This document shows, in pieces, positions 22,446 to 34,238 of a stretch of DNA of 64,000 nt (position 1 is the first letter of the stretch; each line of letters starts with the position of its first letter). The notes below the pieces were generated by a model that was given only the letters and a program-made list of their open reading frames with translations, made no database searches and was not told where the DNA came from. This stretch comes from Leuctra nigra. Its lineage: Eukaryota > Arthropoda > Insecta > Plecoptera > Leuctridae. Both the position numbers and the translations under genes were made by a program. Where the stretch lies: the NCBI GenBank assembly GCA_934045905.1, contig OW203770.1, forward strand, positions 30,694,409 through 30,758,408, written 5' to 3'.

Positions 22446-23868
22446 CAAGACAGTTGAACAACTTATCAGATAAGATGACGTCACGACGCACTAAAATATT
22501 ATTGTTACCAATTTTGAGAACCTATTTTTACCTAATTTGTACGTTCTCAAATGTTCTGGTATTAGTTGATATCGTGCTTTGAACAACTAAAATCGAGTTT
22601 GATAAAATTTGTGTATATAAAAACAATTTGACACGAAAATAAATAAATAAAAAAAGCACGTACAGACCTCCAAGTGGTCTTGTTTTATTCCTTTTTATCC
22701 CGTTGAAATAACTAGTGGCTCTAAAGACTCGGTTTATTATTTTAAATGCACCAAAAACCTTGATTCCTCTTTTGCATTGGTCAAAATTTTGACCCAACAA
22801 TAAAATAAAATCAGGCTTAAAATGACGATAATTTAATTTTTTTGTTTTTAAAAATCGGACTCCATTTGACGTTTTTATTCAATAGAGACCGCCAAATTAG
22901 AATAGGAGCTTAACGACAAGTAATTTGGCGCGAAAACGATTTCTCGGAGGTACCGACACCAATGTGCTTATAACGCGACGTGTAAACGAGATTTTGAAAA
23001 TCGGTTTCGTATGAACCTTCCTTAAGGTCCATTGAAGGTGATGAGATCCTCTGGAGGTTCCTAAAGTGAGTAGTTTGGGCCATATTTTTGAATAGACAAC
23101 TTTTTATGTACCGCTTGAATGTGATAAGGAACGTTATTCTCGTATTTTTTTTTATTTTTCTGGGGTAATTATACATCTAAATGTACACTTTTCTATGTAA
23201 ATTTCTTACAATTTAGCTCCGAAAACGCGGTTTAAAGATTTGTCATTTTGTTCATAAGCAATTTAAAAATTCCCTGTAAGAGATAGTCGAAAACAGACTT
23301 GTTTTTTGGAATATACAGCTCAAAAGCTTTGAAAATGACCAAAATCCAAGTCTCTACACCCAAAATTGAGTGAGTGTGCCCAAACTCGATTTCATGTTAG
23401 AAATCCGTATCTACCCCTGTCTGGCGCACCTTCGCCTTGTTCTCTGATCTTTGTAACGTTTGAAAAGTCGTTGAAACCTCTAAATTTGGTTGAATTTGAT
23501 CACAAACGGAAGATTTAGATCCTTGATCACCTTGCCAACAATTTTTTTATCATATTATCTATGAAAATATGATTTTTTCCCAGCATAATCTCCGTTTTTC
23601 AAATATATTGACTTTTCGAAGTGGGAAACTTGTCTATTTTCTATCCTTTACCATAATTGGAGGCACCTATCGTGATCAGCGCATATTTCTGCGTATTTTA
23701 AAGTTCTAGTGGAAATTTTAGAAAATGTTCATGTGTCAAAAACTTTAAAAAATGTGTAAATTATGTAACATTGAGGAGTTGTCATTTTAAATTTTCCCGC
23801 ATCAAAGTTCGCAAAAGTTACACTGCAGCGTTACCGTCGCCTCATGAAGGTCAGAGAAAAATTGAAAA
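22446..23868. other. Left interior of the 10.5-kb element
   Basis: No clear exon. It precedes the candidate first exon and may hold the promoter and 5' UTR. The open frames on the minus strand here show no family features. Confidence 0.35.
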
Positions 23869-24041
23869 ATGACAGTTGAGTGGGAAATCATGGTATTGTC
23901 CGTAAAAGTACAGTGTAATTTTATTGATAATTGTTTCACAAATAGAATATGTGTCTCTGAAATAATACATGAACGGGATCTTATGAATTCATTGAAAAAC
24001 AGCGTTCTCGAAATAAACGTTCTGAATCTCTTCAGGCAGAG
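23869..24041 (+). CDS. Candidate 5' exon of the element-borne gene
   Basis: ATG at 23869 opens a frame for 57 codons (MTVEWEIMVLSVKVQ..., ...LNLFRQR) up to a strong donor GTAAGT at 24042. A second frame is open over the last 60 nt (YEFIEKQRSRNKRSESLQAE) and leaves in phase 0, which would suit the exon at 24254. The correct frame is therefore not settled. Confidence 0.3.
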
Positions 24042-24253
24042 GTAAGTTGTACCTACTAACCTATCACATCTACACATTAGTCGGTACTAGGTACCTACCT
24101 ACCACTTTACATTAATTAACATAGGTGCTACCTAGTATAATACTTGAAATACTATGAATAACTTCCACCTACAATGTATTTATGATACCTACTACCTACT
24201 AGTAAATAGGTATAGTACCCTAGGCTACTTAGTACCTACTAAAACTTTTACAG

Positions 24254-24336
24254 GAGGCTGTGTTGCTGCTTTCTGCAAATGAAACTGCGTTGTGTCTGAC
24301 ATTCAAAGAGAAGCAGATGACCATTCTCCTTGTATT
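24254..24336 (+). CDS. Candidate exon of the element-borne gene
   Basis: An 83-nt stretch between acceptor TTTTACAG and donor GTAAGT. One frame is open: EAVLLLSANETALCLTFKEK... It leaves in phase 2, which does not match the phase-1 entry of the exon at 25214, so at least one exon between them is missing or the model is wrong. Confidence 0.3.
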
Positions 24337-25213
24337 GTAAGTTTTCTTTTACTACACTTCGATTTTAAGTGTGCCAATGATTAATTAGGTACATACATTA
24401 GGTAGGTATTAGGTATATGTTTGTTGGCTGTTCAGAACTGATCCAAACACACGTAGGTAGGTAATAAGTAAGTAAGTAAGTATGGTTAGTAAAATACCTA
24501 GTCGTCTGAGTATCTGAGTAGTCGCGCATTGAATAGTCAAGCCGACTGTGGCGGCCCCGACTGTCTTCACAGCCGTCTGCACAATCGTCATTCGTTCCTT
24601 CTCCTCCTTTGAGTTGCCTGTCGTCTGAGTAAAAGTTATAGTTCCTCACTTGCCGTCCCGGGACTATTCAAATAATATTCAAACAAACTAAAGCTTGGGT
24701 TCAAATTATATTCAAAATAATAGGTAGTCAGTCACCTTGACTATTCAAATGCGCGACTACTCAGATGACTAGGTATTTTACTAACCATACTTATTTGTGT
24801 GAATCCAGTCCCAGCGTTTTGACCAGTTTGAACACAGTGATCATAGAATTTTCTTGGTGTGGGTTACACATTCTAGATGCATGACTTCTGCCAGTTGCCA
24901 CATGATTTATTTTAGACATTTATATTGGTTGTCTCGCATCTTCTACGACCCAAGCTTTAGTTTGTTTATTCCGGAGGGCCATTCCACATTGACTTACCTA
25001 CTTGACTTGACTTCAGGAGGGTCAGCTGTATGGGACTCAAACCCTAGGTTTAAAATACTTAGCTTCTACTATCTTCTCATGATGCGAGTGTCAATTCAAA
25101 AAGCAATTACAAACACCTTTGTTCCGTAACCATAAACAACTCAATACCTACCTAACCTGAATTATTGTTTTGGCTAGAATTGATCAATAAAGTAGGTTTT
25201 ATCTTATTTACAG

Positions 25214-25392
25214 GTGAGGATGTAAAAGACAGCATCGAGTGGTTAAAGAACTGCACCGAACCTTGGTCCGAGGTTGAGCGCAATTGGGCAAACACTTCCG
25301 AAGTTCGGCTCCATGAGAAGAAGAGCTCGCGTTCAATTGCAGAGTACCTTGAAGACTGGCCGGTCCTCAAGCTAACACTTGGTTACACTTTG
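25214..25392 (+). CDS. Exon of element-borne gene, first of a four-exon in-phase chain
   Basis: Acceptor TTATTTACAG, donor GTAAGA. It enters in phase 1 and leaves in phase 0. It encodes DVKDSIEWLKNCTEPWSEV, then SIAEYLEDWPVLKLTLGYTL. I recall proteins with this order (a W-P-x-L-K...G-Y-x-L stretch, then D-F-x-x-x-Y-P) as an unnamed, multi-copy family in several animal genomes. The function is unknown to me. Presence inside a transposon suggests a transposon-encoded accessory protein or a transposase-linked protein. Confidence 0.65.
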
Positions 25393-25682
25393 GTAAGACT
25401 AAATTTATTATTGTATAAGTTTTCTTCTAGTTGTCTCTCAACTTGCGAACTCAATATTACTACCTACTGTTGTAATTCTTCAATTATAACAAATCAGAAA
25501 TAACTTAGATATAAGATTTAAACACGCATTTGCCCATTTAGAGTTATTTTTTATGTGTAATAAGTGCAGTACCTACCTATAATTTCTTAAATTTTATTCA
25601 CAAGTGTTTGAAGCTTTCACTTCACTTACTTTAATTTCTTTCATTGAGACCTTTATTTCATACTCTTATAATTTCCCTCTAG

Positions 25683-25849
25683 ATTAATTTTGACTTCGCT
25701 CATGCCTACCCGGGCCGAGAGATGCGCCTGTTCCGAAATTGGACTGAATTCACAGCAAAGGCGCTTCTGATCCTTCAAACACGCAGGAAAGATGACTTCG
25801 CAGAACTCCTAGCCGATCTCGAATCTGATGAACTCTCTGAAAGTATTAA
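25683..25849 (+). CDS. Exon of element-borne gene, second in chain
   Basis: Acceptor TTTCCCTCTAG, donor GTAAGT; phase 0 in, phase 2 out. It encodes INFDFAHAYPGREMRLFRNW, then an acidic helix FAELLADLESDELSES. The phase matches both neighbours. Together with the previous exon it gives a mostly helical region. Confidence 0.65.
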
Positions 25850-26349
25850 GTAAGTGTGGTATATGCCCCGTATGTTCATCCCCCAGCTCCACAAATGATT
25901 ATTTTGATCAGATTCAGTGAATTGTGTACACTTTTTTATTATTTGGTCACGAATTAACCTTTGATTAACTTTTGTACATTTAAAGAAGTGATGCGTAATA
26001 TGCGTAGCGACATAACGTGTAGGTAACTCCAGAACCTTTAACGCCTTGCCAAAGGTAAGCTTCATTCCCAAAGCCCAGGCGGCTCTGCTGTCTATACTTT
26101 CGCAGCGTCCCCAGTAATCTAAACTCGCTGCCTATAACTGAATGCAGTTGTTGTTTTGAGACATTTTATTGTGAACTTACAGGTGGAATATGCTGCAATA
26201 AATACATCACTGTTGAAATTTTCCCAGATTCTGCCTGTGTTTTTGACTTCTTTGAAAAACTGGCATAAATAAAAAATTTGAGACAAATTTCCAACGGATT
26301 TACAGCCATTTGTATTACACAATAATATTTAATAATAATAACATAATAT

Positions 26350-26765
26350 TTTGATTAAATTATTGAAAGAGTGACGAAGTTTGAAAGAATTAGAAGTTCA
26401 ACGATTAGGAATGAATTGGGTGTGGAGAGCTTGGGATTCAAGTAGGGAAGACAGATATTGAGGTGGTTTGGTAACAACATGAAGAGAATGGATATTGGAA
26501 GGATGGCTAGAACAGAGTTGGAATCAATAAATGTTGTAAGAAAGATAAGTGTTGGAAGGCCAAGTGCACAGTATAAGAGTTTGATTGAGGAAGATGTGAA
26601 GGCAAGAGGGCCTGGAAGATGGTTGAGGAGGAACGGCTGTGGGAGGATAACGACATATGGAATAGATAATTTAATTGTGAAGCTGGAGGTGGAAGAAATT
26701 GAAGAGGAAGAAGATTCTGAAGAAATTTCAATTGGTCCGGGTAGCCGGTTGAGACAATTGTAGCC
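26350..26765 (+). pseudogene. LINE 3' fragment in intron
   Basis: Encodes the reverse-transcriptase C-terminal pattern ...ERIRSSTIRNELGV (before an in-frame stop) and RWFGNNMKRMD...ISVGRPS, as in RTE/CR1-type elements (RWFGHVxRM...GRP). The frame is broken and it is confined to the intron between the exons at 25849 and 27143. Confidence 0.6.
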
Positions 26766-27142
26766 TTAATGTCTGGTTCGACAATGATTGTATGTAAATG
26801 TAATGCATATAAAATATAAATTGTCTACCCCCCTGACCCAAATGTTTTTGGAAAAAATATGATTATTCAATTCAGATCTTAGGTTTGGTATAAAAAGAAG
26901 CAATACTGTGGACTACCACAAACCGTAATGTTTCACAATGTTTTCAATTTGTTTTGTTATAATAGAAATTACATTTTGACAGCCTGATGAACTTTGTTGA
27001 AAAATTAATGAATTGTTGCTGTGTTTTTTTTAACATAATTAAGGGTTGTGAAAGTCCAAAGTACCTATTGTTTCTCTTAAGAAAAAATATGGTTGCAGGT
27101 CTCCATGCCCCTTTAGGTACAATGCTCATTAATTTTTTCTAG

Positions 27143-27272
27143 GTGCCCGAACTGTTGCATTCTTGTTACTACTTCCTACTTGTGCCGGCCTTGCATGACC
27201 ATACGTCAGAAGAAACTTTTTTGGGAGCCATCCAGTGCAGAGTCTTTGGAGTCATTCGTACATCATGTAAAG
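27143..27272 (+). CDS. Exon of element-borne gene, with CxxC segment
   Basis: Acceptor AATTTTTTCTAG, donor GTATGT; phase 2 in, phase 0 out. With the previous exon it begins KCPNCCILVTTSYLCRPC, a cysteine-rich stretch that could bind zinc, followed by FWEPSSAESLESFVHHVK. A W-x-P-S-x-x-E-S-x-x-x-F-V-x-H-V pattern is the part I most associate with the unnamed animal family mentioned for the exon at 25214. Confidence 0.65.
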
Positions 27273-28031
27273 GTATGTTTTTCTTGTTTTAAGAGTCGGC
27301 CGCACTCTAAGGTTAACGTTGGAAATGAAATTTCCTAAATATTGTCATGTAATTTTGAGCCTTTCAAATTGTGCAAAATAACTAACATGTATAGCTAATT
27401 TTTTAGTCAACCTAGGCAATATAAAGACCAACTTATAAATACAATATTTGAGCCCAAACAGACCCCAAAGCTGATAAATAATTACATTAGAGTCGACGTA
27501 AGATACCTGGTGGAAAGTTTTTAAGCTGTTCATAAGTAAAGTAATGACAAAATTTAGGACATAATTTCCAACGTTTACCTTCGAGGGGAGCGCAGTTGAC
27601 TCATAATAGGGTAGTTCCATGATAAAATCCATTCACAAACTATAATAATAATGACAAACTTGAGTTCTTTTGTCAAGCTTTATTTATTTTTCTGAATTTT
27701 GAATACGATTTTATTGATGTAAAATATCAGTGATGATATTTATAATGTTAATAAATTGTTTTCAATAGATTGCTGGATGACTATCTTGACTTTCATGTTT
27801 CAAGGTCAATCATACAATGGACGGATTTTAAAGTGGCCAAAGGCCATTACGGTATGATTTTTTATTTTTAAAATTTGCTGTGTTGTAACTTGATACTAGT
27901 TGAGCTCAAATCTATTTTTCAATTATTTTTGTGATTCACCCATCTCAAGTTACATGACCTTGAATAGTTGCCGGAGTTAAAAATATAGCTCGAGTAAGCT
28001 TCAACAAACTTCCATCCATGTCACTCATTTC
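27273..28031. other. Intron of the element-borne gene
   Basis: AT-rich, with no supported exon. A short AG-bounded stretch near 27770-27855 has stops in the required phase. Confidence 0.4.
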
Positions 28032-28467
28032 TAGCGCTGTGCGAGATTGAAATTTTTCATGTCGAGCGAGATCGAGATTATTTCATAAAAGTCTAGCGAG
28101 ATCGAGCGAGATATTTTACCTTCGAGATCGAGAATATTCGAGCAAGATTATACTTTTTTAAAAAGATTTTTTTTGGTGGAAAAGAAACACAATGCAAATT
28201 GTCCAGCCACACAAGAATAACATTTGATAAGTATGCAGTAACTGTCTGCTTTTTATATAAAACAATACAAATCAAATTTATGGACGATACAAAGAAAGTT
28301 AGCGTGCGTAGTCCTGTAAAAATAAAAAAAAAATTGGAAATCATGATGGGTCTTAGTTGATATGCTCGAGACTTGAAAATTCGAGATGGTAATTTGAACA
28401 AACGATCGAGATCGAGATGGAGTTTCATATTCGAGATTCGAGAACTTTCGAGACTTGCACAGCCCTA
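28032..28467. mobile_element. hAT MITE with CGAGATCGAG words, 436 bp
   Basis: Ends TAGCGCTGTGCGAG and TTGCACAGCCCTA are imperfect inverted repeats. Exact 8-bp duplicates CTCATTTC flank it (28024-28031, 28468-28475). Both ends inside hold repeated CGAGATCGAG/TCGAGAT words. Non-coding. Confidence 0.88.
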
Positions 28468-28475
28468 CTCATTTC

Positions 28476-28825
28476 CAAACACATCGAGATAGCGTCTTCA
28501 AATAAACATCATCTATGATTGTGCTTATCATAATGTTTATTGTACACCCTATGCTTGTCCTTGAAATTAAGGGTTGAATATTGAGTTTATTTTTGCAATT
28601 TGCTTGGTGTTAGATGCTCGATTTACTTCCAAAGGGTTGAGAAGAACAAGTCAATTACAAGGGTTGTACCGAAAGTAATGCAAATAACTTTGCCATTAAT
28701 TAAAATATATTGTTCAAATTGAACATGGTGCTAGAGTAGCTCTTCCTCTAGAGTACCTGCATAATATGATGTCACAGCTCTGACCAAAATCTCACTGGTG
28801 GACAGTTGCTTTCAGTAATATGTAA
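28476..28825. other. Intron sequence
   Basis: No repeat or exon is recognised between the hAT MITE and the family D element. Confidence 0.35.
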
Positions 28826-31228
28826 CCCAGAAAAAACACTCCGTGTAAAAATACCAGCCAAGTCTCTTTAACTATAAAAAAAAAAATAGAAGAAATCTAA
28901 AAATTCAGCACTGAAAAGGAGTGATATCAAAAAAGGAGCCAAGTCAACGAATTTTCCAAATTTTAATCGTACCATTGAAATAAAAATATCAACCCCCGAG
29001 AAATACTTAAAAAAAGGACTTGGCGCATCGTTTTTTTAAAGACACTTTTCTATCCTATTTCTATCCTTTTCTATCTTTTCTATCCTTTTCTTTTCTAAGT
29101 ATAGGAAGAACTCTACAAGTATATTTTCCTGAGTATATCACATTCATTATCGACGAATCATACTACGTTTTAATATAACTAGTACTCTTACCTACTGGCA
29201 GTTTTGGTATTTTGTCAATATTCAGAGGAAATAAACGGATAAACGAATAACGAATAAACGGAAGCGGCCTAGTCTATTCGTTATTGCCACTATTTCTAGG
29301 GTCATATTAATCAATCATACTTCTCAATATCGTGACTGAGGGAAATAGCGAAAGCGCTCATTACAAGAAGGCCGTCAATGAGATTTGTATAAGTGACTAG
29401 TGCACTGAGCCATGCTGCTCAAATAATTACTGACTAGATTTTTATCTAAAGTAATACGTTATGTAATTTATGAATTTTTTTGGTATAAAATGTTAATTAA
29501 TAGCAATTAATTACACGGCGAGAAGGTTCAAAGTATAATGCTGTAGTAGGTATGTTGATGTACCCACAAAACTATAGGTACCTACCAATCACAAACACAA
29601 CTGTTCTGTATTTATTGCTTGTAAGACAATGCTATGTTTCTTTGCGTACTTATACTTAAATTTAAAATATTTTACAGAATGTTCAATATTTAATTTGAAA
29701 GTTTTGTCCCAATTTTTCTAGGCATTTCTGAACTACGTAGTATGTGAGTGGCATAAGCTTAAGAATAGAAAAATGTCTTTAAAAAAACGATGCGCCAAGT
29801 CCTTTTTTTAAGTATTTCTCGGGGGTTGATATTTTTATTTCAATGGTACGATTAAAATTTTGAAAATTCGTTGACTTGGCTCCTTTTTTGATATCACTCC
29901 TTTTCAGTGCTGAATTTTTAGATTTCTTCTATTTTTTTTTTATAGTTAAAGAGACTTGGCTGGTATTTTTACACGGAGTGTTTTTTCTGGGATATCACTT
30001 CTTTTGTTAGTTTATTCATACAGCTTGTAGCACATGTCCGAGCAGGGACTAATTTCTTTAAAAAAATACGCCTCAACCGATTTGGTTACTATGAAAAGTT
30101 GCGTTTGGTATAAGATGAAAATGATTATCCAAGAAGAATAGCTTAAGTTTCGTTATAATCGATCCAGCCGTTTTCGATACATGACGTCACTTCCGGTTTT
30201 GAAATAGCGGCCGAATTCCGGTATAGGTAATAAGAAAACAATCTAGTTTTATCTAGTTGATACCTTCATGAACGACCATCTGAATTCCTAATCCCTATAT
30301 TTCCGTAAAATCGGTCATGCCGTTTGTAATATATGACGTCACTTCCGGTTTCATTTAGTGGTTCCTGCCGCCATTTCCGGTACCATTAATTTATTTATTC
30401 ATTTTTCACAATTGATTTTTCAAATAAATAGCAGAATGAATACGCAGGAGCTAGTTCAGTTGCAATCGTTACAGGCGTTTTAGATATATGACGTCACTTC
30501 CGGTTTCAGGAATGGCGGCCGAGAACACTGCTACCTTGAATATATAAATTGTATTGTCTATGTTACAATGTAAGTTAATTATGTACGTATTTTAAGTATA
30601 ATTTGTTGAAATAAGTTAAATATTGCGTATTTATGACGTCACTTCCGGTTTAGAAAATAAGAAAATAATATTTTTTTTATTGATACTTCATATAGATGAC
30701 CATCTAAATCGAATGGCGCTAATTTCGTTCTAATCGGTCCAGACGTTTTTGAGTTATGACGTCACTTCCGGTTTAAAAATGGCGGCACAAAAAATCACAA
30801 GAGGCAAGGTATCATCAGACGCCAAAAGAGCATATGTGGTAAAAGTTTCAGGTCGATCGGTTCAGCCGTTTAGGCTGTGGCCCTGTCAACAATGTTTCCT
30901 GATATCTGAATCATCATCATCATCATCATCAGATAGCTTTAAGAAGGGGTATAATTTCACTGTTTTCATGGCCCTCTAGCTCGCAAAGGCAAAACCTGTT
31001 GTTCCCAAATTTGGTATATGGGGTGGGGTGGGCCATAGCTCGAAATTAAGACATTTCACAACAATGTGAGATTTTCCAATTTTAAGATCCAGTAGGCCGA
31101 AAATGCCATGTTGTTGCTTACAGTAAAAGTGTTTGGTCTGCTCCTCAGTTTATTAGGCATTTACGGTATGTTGAGTGACTGTGAGTGTATAGTACGACTT
31201 GGCTGGGTGGAGCGACCGCTCCACTAGA
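28826..31228 (-). mobile_element. Composite foldback family D, inverted copy
   Basis: Two inverted arms of about 225 bp (28826-29054 and 29758-29995), then five ETS/CRE words, a TCATCA run (30911-30930) and the palindromic head GTGGAGCGACCGCTCCAC at 31207-31224. Relative to the cluster at 32853-46612 it is in the opposite orientation. It sits in the intron before the exon at 31483. No transposase. Confidence 0.75.
30175..30785 (-). repeat. ETS/CRE word array, inverted copy
   Basis: Five copies of TGACGTCACTTCCGG at about 30184, 30336, 30490, 30636 and 30758, spaced roughly 120-155 bp, several next to GGCGGC words. The word is the reverse of CCGGAAGTGACGTCA. Confidence 0.85.
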
Positions 31229-31482
31229 TCATTATCATTCTTGATATTATTTTCTTATTTTATTTGATAACATTTCTGTACTTTTTAAAATATTTTTCAT
31301 TCACATCTATATTTAAAATACGGGTTAACTATTGAAAATTTTTCTGTGAACCAATGAAACAAACAAAACAGAGTCTGTTACCTAGTGACCAGATCTATTG
31401 CAATTACTCTAAACAACGGTATTATTAAAAAATGTATTAAATAATAGAGTCTTATTTGAGCTATTCTAATTTTATTTTTCAG

Positions 31483-31761
31483 AATCTTGGTGAAATAGCA
31501 AGCTGCGTGGAACGGAAGCGAGAGAAACTGAGGGAATTCAATTTGACTCTTCAACCATTCGTGTTCATCGTCGGTCAAGAAGGATCGTCGGTCGGTCCGA
31601 CATACAAGAACATTGAGACAACCTTTGTCTTTGTAGATACTTCGACTGTGCAATACAAAGTCGAGAATTATGTGCGTATTATTTCCTTGGTCACACTAAT
31701 GGCTATACCAATGATGTTAATGACATTCCAATGTACACCAATTTTTCATATTGTCATTTAG
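31483..31761 (+). CDS. 3' exon of element-borne gene
   Basis: Acceptor TTTATTTTTCAG; enters in phase 0 as the exon at 27143-27272 leaves. It encodes NLGEIASCVERKREKLREFN, then LTLQPFVFIVGQ and ETTFVFVDTS...YKVENY. The frame runs to TAG at 31759-31761 and AATAAA follows at 31845-31850, so this can be the last exon. A donor-like GTGCGT at 31672 could instead end it 90 nt earlier. I recall related proteins having more sequence after this point, so the copy may be shortened. Confidence 0.6.
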   Translation, partial: NLGEIASCVERKREKLREFNLTLQPFVFIVGQEGSSVGPTYKNIETTFVFVDTSTVQYKVENYVRIISLVTLMAIPMMLMTFQCTPIFHIVI

Positions 31762-32691
31762 ATGTTGACTAAGGAGAATAATAATAATAATATGTGTAAG
31801 GAAGTCCCCGGGCATTTGTAACTAATTGCATCTCTTTGTAAATCAATAAATTATTGTGATTTTCATGAATTATCTTTGTTCAGATTTTTACTAATAACAT
31901 CATTATCTTCACTGTTTCCCTTTCATTGGTATAACATATATTAGGCAGGTACATGCAAAATAAACAATTGTCTTTTTAAAAAACTCACTCAGGGTCAAGA
32001 TAACCGAGGGGATGTAACCGTTTCCAGATTACGAGACTATTTCTTTGATTCGCGAGTCGGGTTTCTCGTTTAGGCTGACTGAATTCTAAATTGTTTTCAC
32101 TTTGCGTCTTAGCTGTTTGACCAATAACCTTGTTTTAGGAGATTTATTCTTTGGTTGTTACTCTGAGTGTGTGTTTTGTTAATCACGACTCTTGTGTCTC
32201 GATCAAGTCATGATAAACAAAACGCATATTCAGAGCACCAACTGAATAATCAATTTCCTGAGGCAAGGTTCTTGGTCAAAACAACAAATATCCTAAGTGG
32301 ATTCTTCAAAGGTAATTTGTTAAATGCACCAAATTCAAATCAAATTTTGGTAAAATTGACAATGTCTTGTTCAGAACAACAAAGTAAATTCTTTGTCAAA
32401 TTATACAAATAATTGTCAGATTGACCGAGAGTATTTGTCAGTTGAACAATGAATATTAGTGAAATTAACAAATTGTTTTTTTGCATTGACAAAGCTAACT
32501 ATTTTCTTGCCTAAATTTCATGAAGAATTCTTTGTACATTTGACAAAATACATAGTTCTATCCACAAAGTAGGGATGACAAAGACTTCTTGGTTTGATAT
32601 ACAAAGCTCTTGGTTGACCCTAAACGACAAACATTTTTTGTTTAATTGACAAAATTAGGCGTTAATTTGACAAAATAATTTTTAGTGTGTA

Positions 32692-32852
32692 AACGGTTTA
32701 GCACCAAACATAATTAGGAAAAACCCTATGAGGAAAGTGGTTCAATTTGCGGACGACTCGAGCGTAATTGTGGAGGCGGAGAGCATCGACGATCTGGATA
32801 CGGAACTAAAATCTACCGTGGAGGACCTTTGCAATAATTGGTTTGGCCATAA
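32692..32852 (+). pseudogene. LINE reverse transcriptase, piece 3 of 4
   Basis: Encodes NGLAPNIIRKNP, then VVQFADDSSVIVEAESIDD with the catalytic FADD box, and LCNNWFGH. The frame is the continuation of piece 2. It stops at the ATAA that flanks the family D cluster; piece 4 starts at 46617. Confidence 0.88.
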
Positions 32853-33269
32853 TCTAGTGGAGCGGTCGCTCCACACAGCCAAGTCGTACCGTACACTCAG
32901 TCACTCTACATACCGTCAATGCCTATATAAACTGAGGAGCAGACCAACTACTTTTACTGTAAGCAACAACATAGCATTTTCGGCCTACTGGATCTCAACA
33001 ATGGAAAATCTCACATTGTTGTAAAATGTCTTAATTTTGAGCTATGGCCCACATGACAACATAAACATCAAGCGACCACAACCAGTCATTCCGTTTACGA
33101 CCTAGAGGGCAGTGAAAATCGTGAAATTACACCGCTTTCATCTGCATCTTCTTCTTCATATGATTCCCGAAAAAGTTGCTGTCACCGCCACAGCCTACAC
33201 GGCTGAACCGATCAACCTGAAATTTTTACCATATATGCACTTTTGGCGTCTGATGATACCTTGTCTGTT

Positions 33270-34238
33270 ATAAATTATTTGTGCCGCCATTTTTAAACTG
33301 GAAGTTGCGTCATATATAAAAAACGGCTGGACCGATTAGAACATAATTAGCGCCATTAGATTAAGATGGTCATCTATATGTAGTATGTAACTAAAAAATA
33401 TTATTTTATTGTATTCTAAACCGGAAGTGACGTCATAAATTTGCAATATTTAGCTTATTTCATCAAATTATACTTTGAATACACATATAATTAACTTACA
33501 TTGTAACATAGACAACACAAAATTATAATTTCAATACACACTGTTCTCGGCCGCCATTCCTGAAACCGGAAGTGACGTCATATATCGAAATCGCCTGTAC
33601 CGATTATCACTGAACTAGCTTCTGTCTATTCATTCTGCAATCTATTTGAAACATCAATTGGGATAAATGAATATACAAATTAACGGTACCGGAAATGGCT
33701 GCAGGAACCGCAGGTTACATTGAAACCGGAAGTGACGTCATATATTGAAAACGGCATGACCGATTTGACGGAAATTAGCGCTAATGAATTCAGGTCATTC
33801 ATGAAGTATCAACTAGATAAAACTAGATTTTTTTCTTATTAACTATACCGGAAATGACGTCATAAATATGCTAAATGACACTAAATTCACCACGTTATAC
33901 TTTTAAATAGATATTTAGTAAACATACATTGTAAATAATTATAAATTCAAGGTTGCAGTGTTCTCGGCCGCCATTTCCTAAAACCGGAAGTGACGTCATG
34001 TATCGAAAACGGCTGTACCGATTGCAACTAAATTATGTAATTATGTTGGACTTATAATTATGAATTCAAGACAACATTATTTCTGGCCGCCATTTTTAAA
34101 ACCGGAAGTGACGTCATTTATCGAAAACAGATGTACCGATTGCAACTTAATTATGTAATTATGTTGGAATTATAAATTTAAGACAACATTATTTCTGGTC
34201 GCCATTTTTAAAACCGGGAGTGATGTCATTTATCGAAA
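33270..34238 (+). repeat. ETS/CRE-YY1 word array, unit 1
   Basis: About seven copies of CCGGAAGTGACGTCA or close variants (33421, 33567, 33726, 33848, 33984, 34101, 34217) at 110-160 bp spacing. Most follow GGCCGCCATTT by 5-10 nt, and each is followed by a GAAAACGGCTGTACCGATT-like segment. Confidence 0.85.

Larger units (their letters stand above)
22169..32687. mobile_element. 10.5-kb DNA element with TGTA target duplication, carrying a spliced gene
   Basis: Ends are CACAGAAAAAACT at the left and, inverted, CACTAAAAATTA at the right. TGTA flanks both ends (22165-22168, 32688-32691). Removing element and one TGTA joins IFV to NGLAPNI in the LINE frame. Both ends hold subterminal clusters of ACAAAG/TTTGTY/AATTGAC words (about 280 bp left, about 590 bp right). 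Inside, on the + strand, is a multi-exon gene, plus later insertions (LINE tail, hAT MITE, family D). I cannot assign a superfamily. Confidence 0.75.

Noticed and set aside
24854..25129. Exon linking 24336 to 25214
   Set aside because: It is open, but no donor gives the phase-1 exit needed, and its sequence has no resemblance to the chain.
27780..27856. Extra exon between 27272 and 31483
   Set aside because: Both AG-bounded options hit stops in phase 0, and the exons at 27272 and 31483 already join in phase.
28826..31228. ATAA-type duplication for the inverted D copy
   Set aside because: The flanking tetramers (GTAA and TCAT or ATTA) do not match.
31378..31653. Minus-strand frame opposite the exon at 31483
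   Set aside because: Antisense shadow with no splice support.
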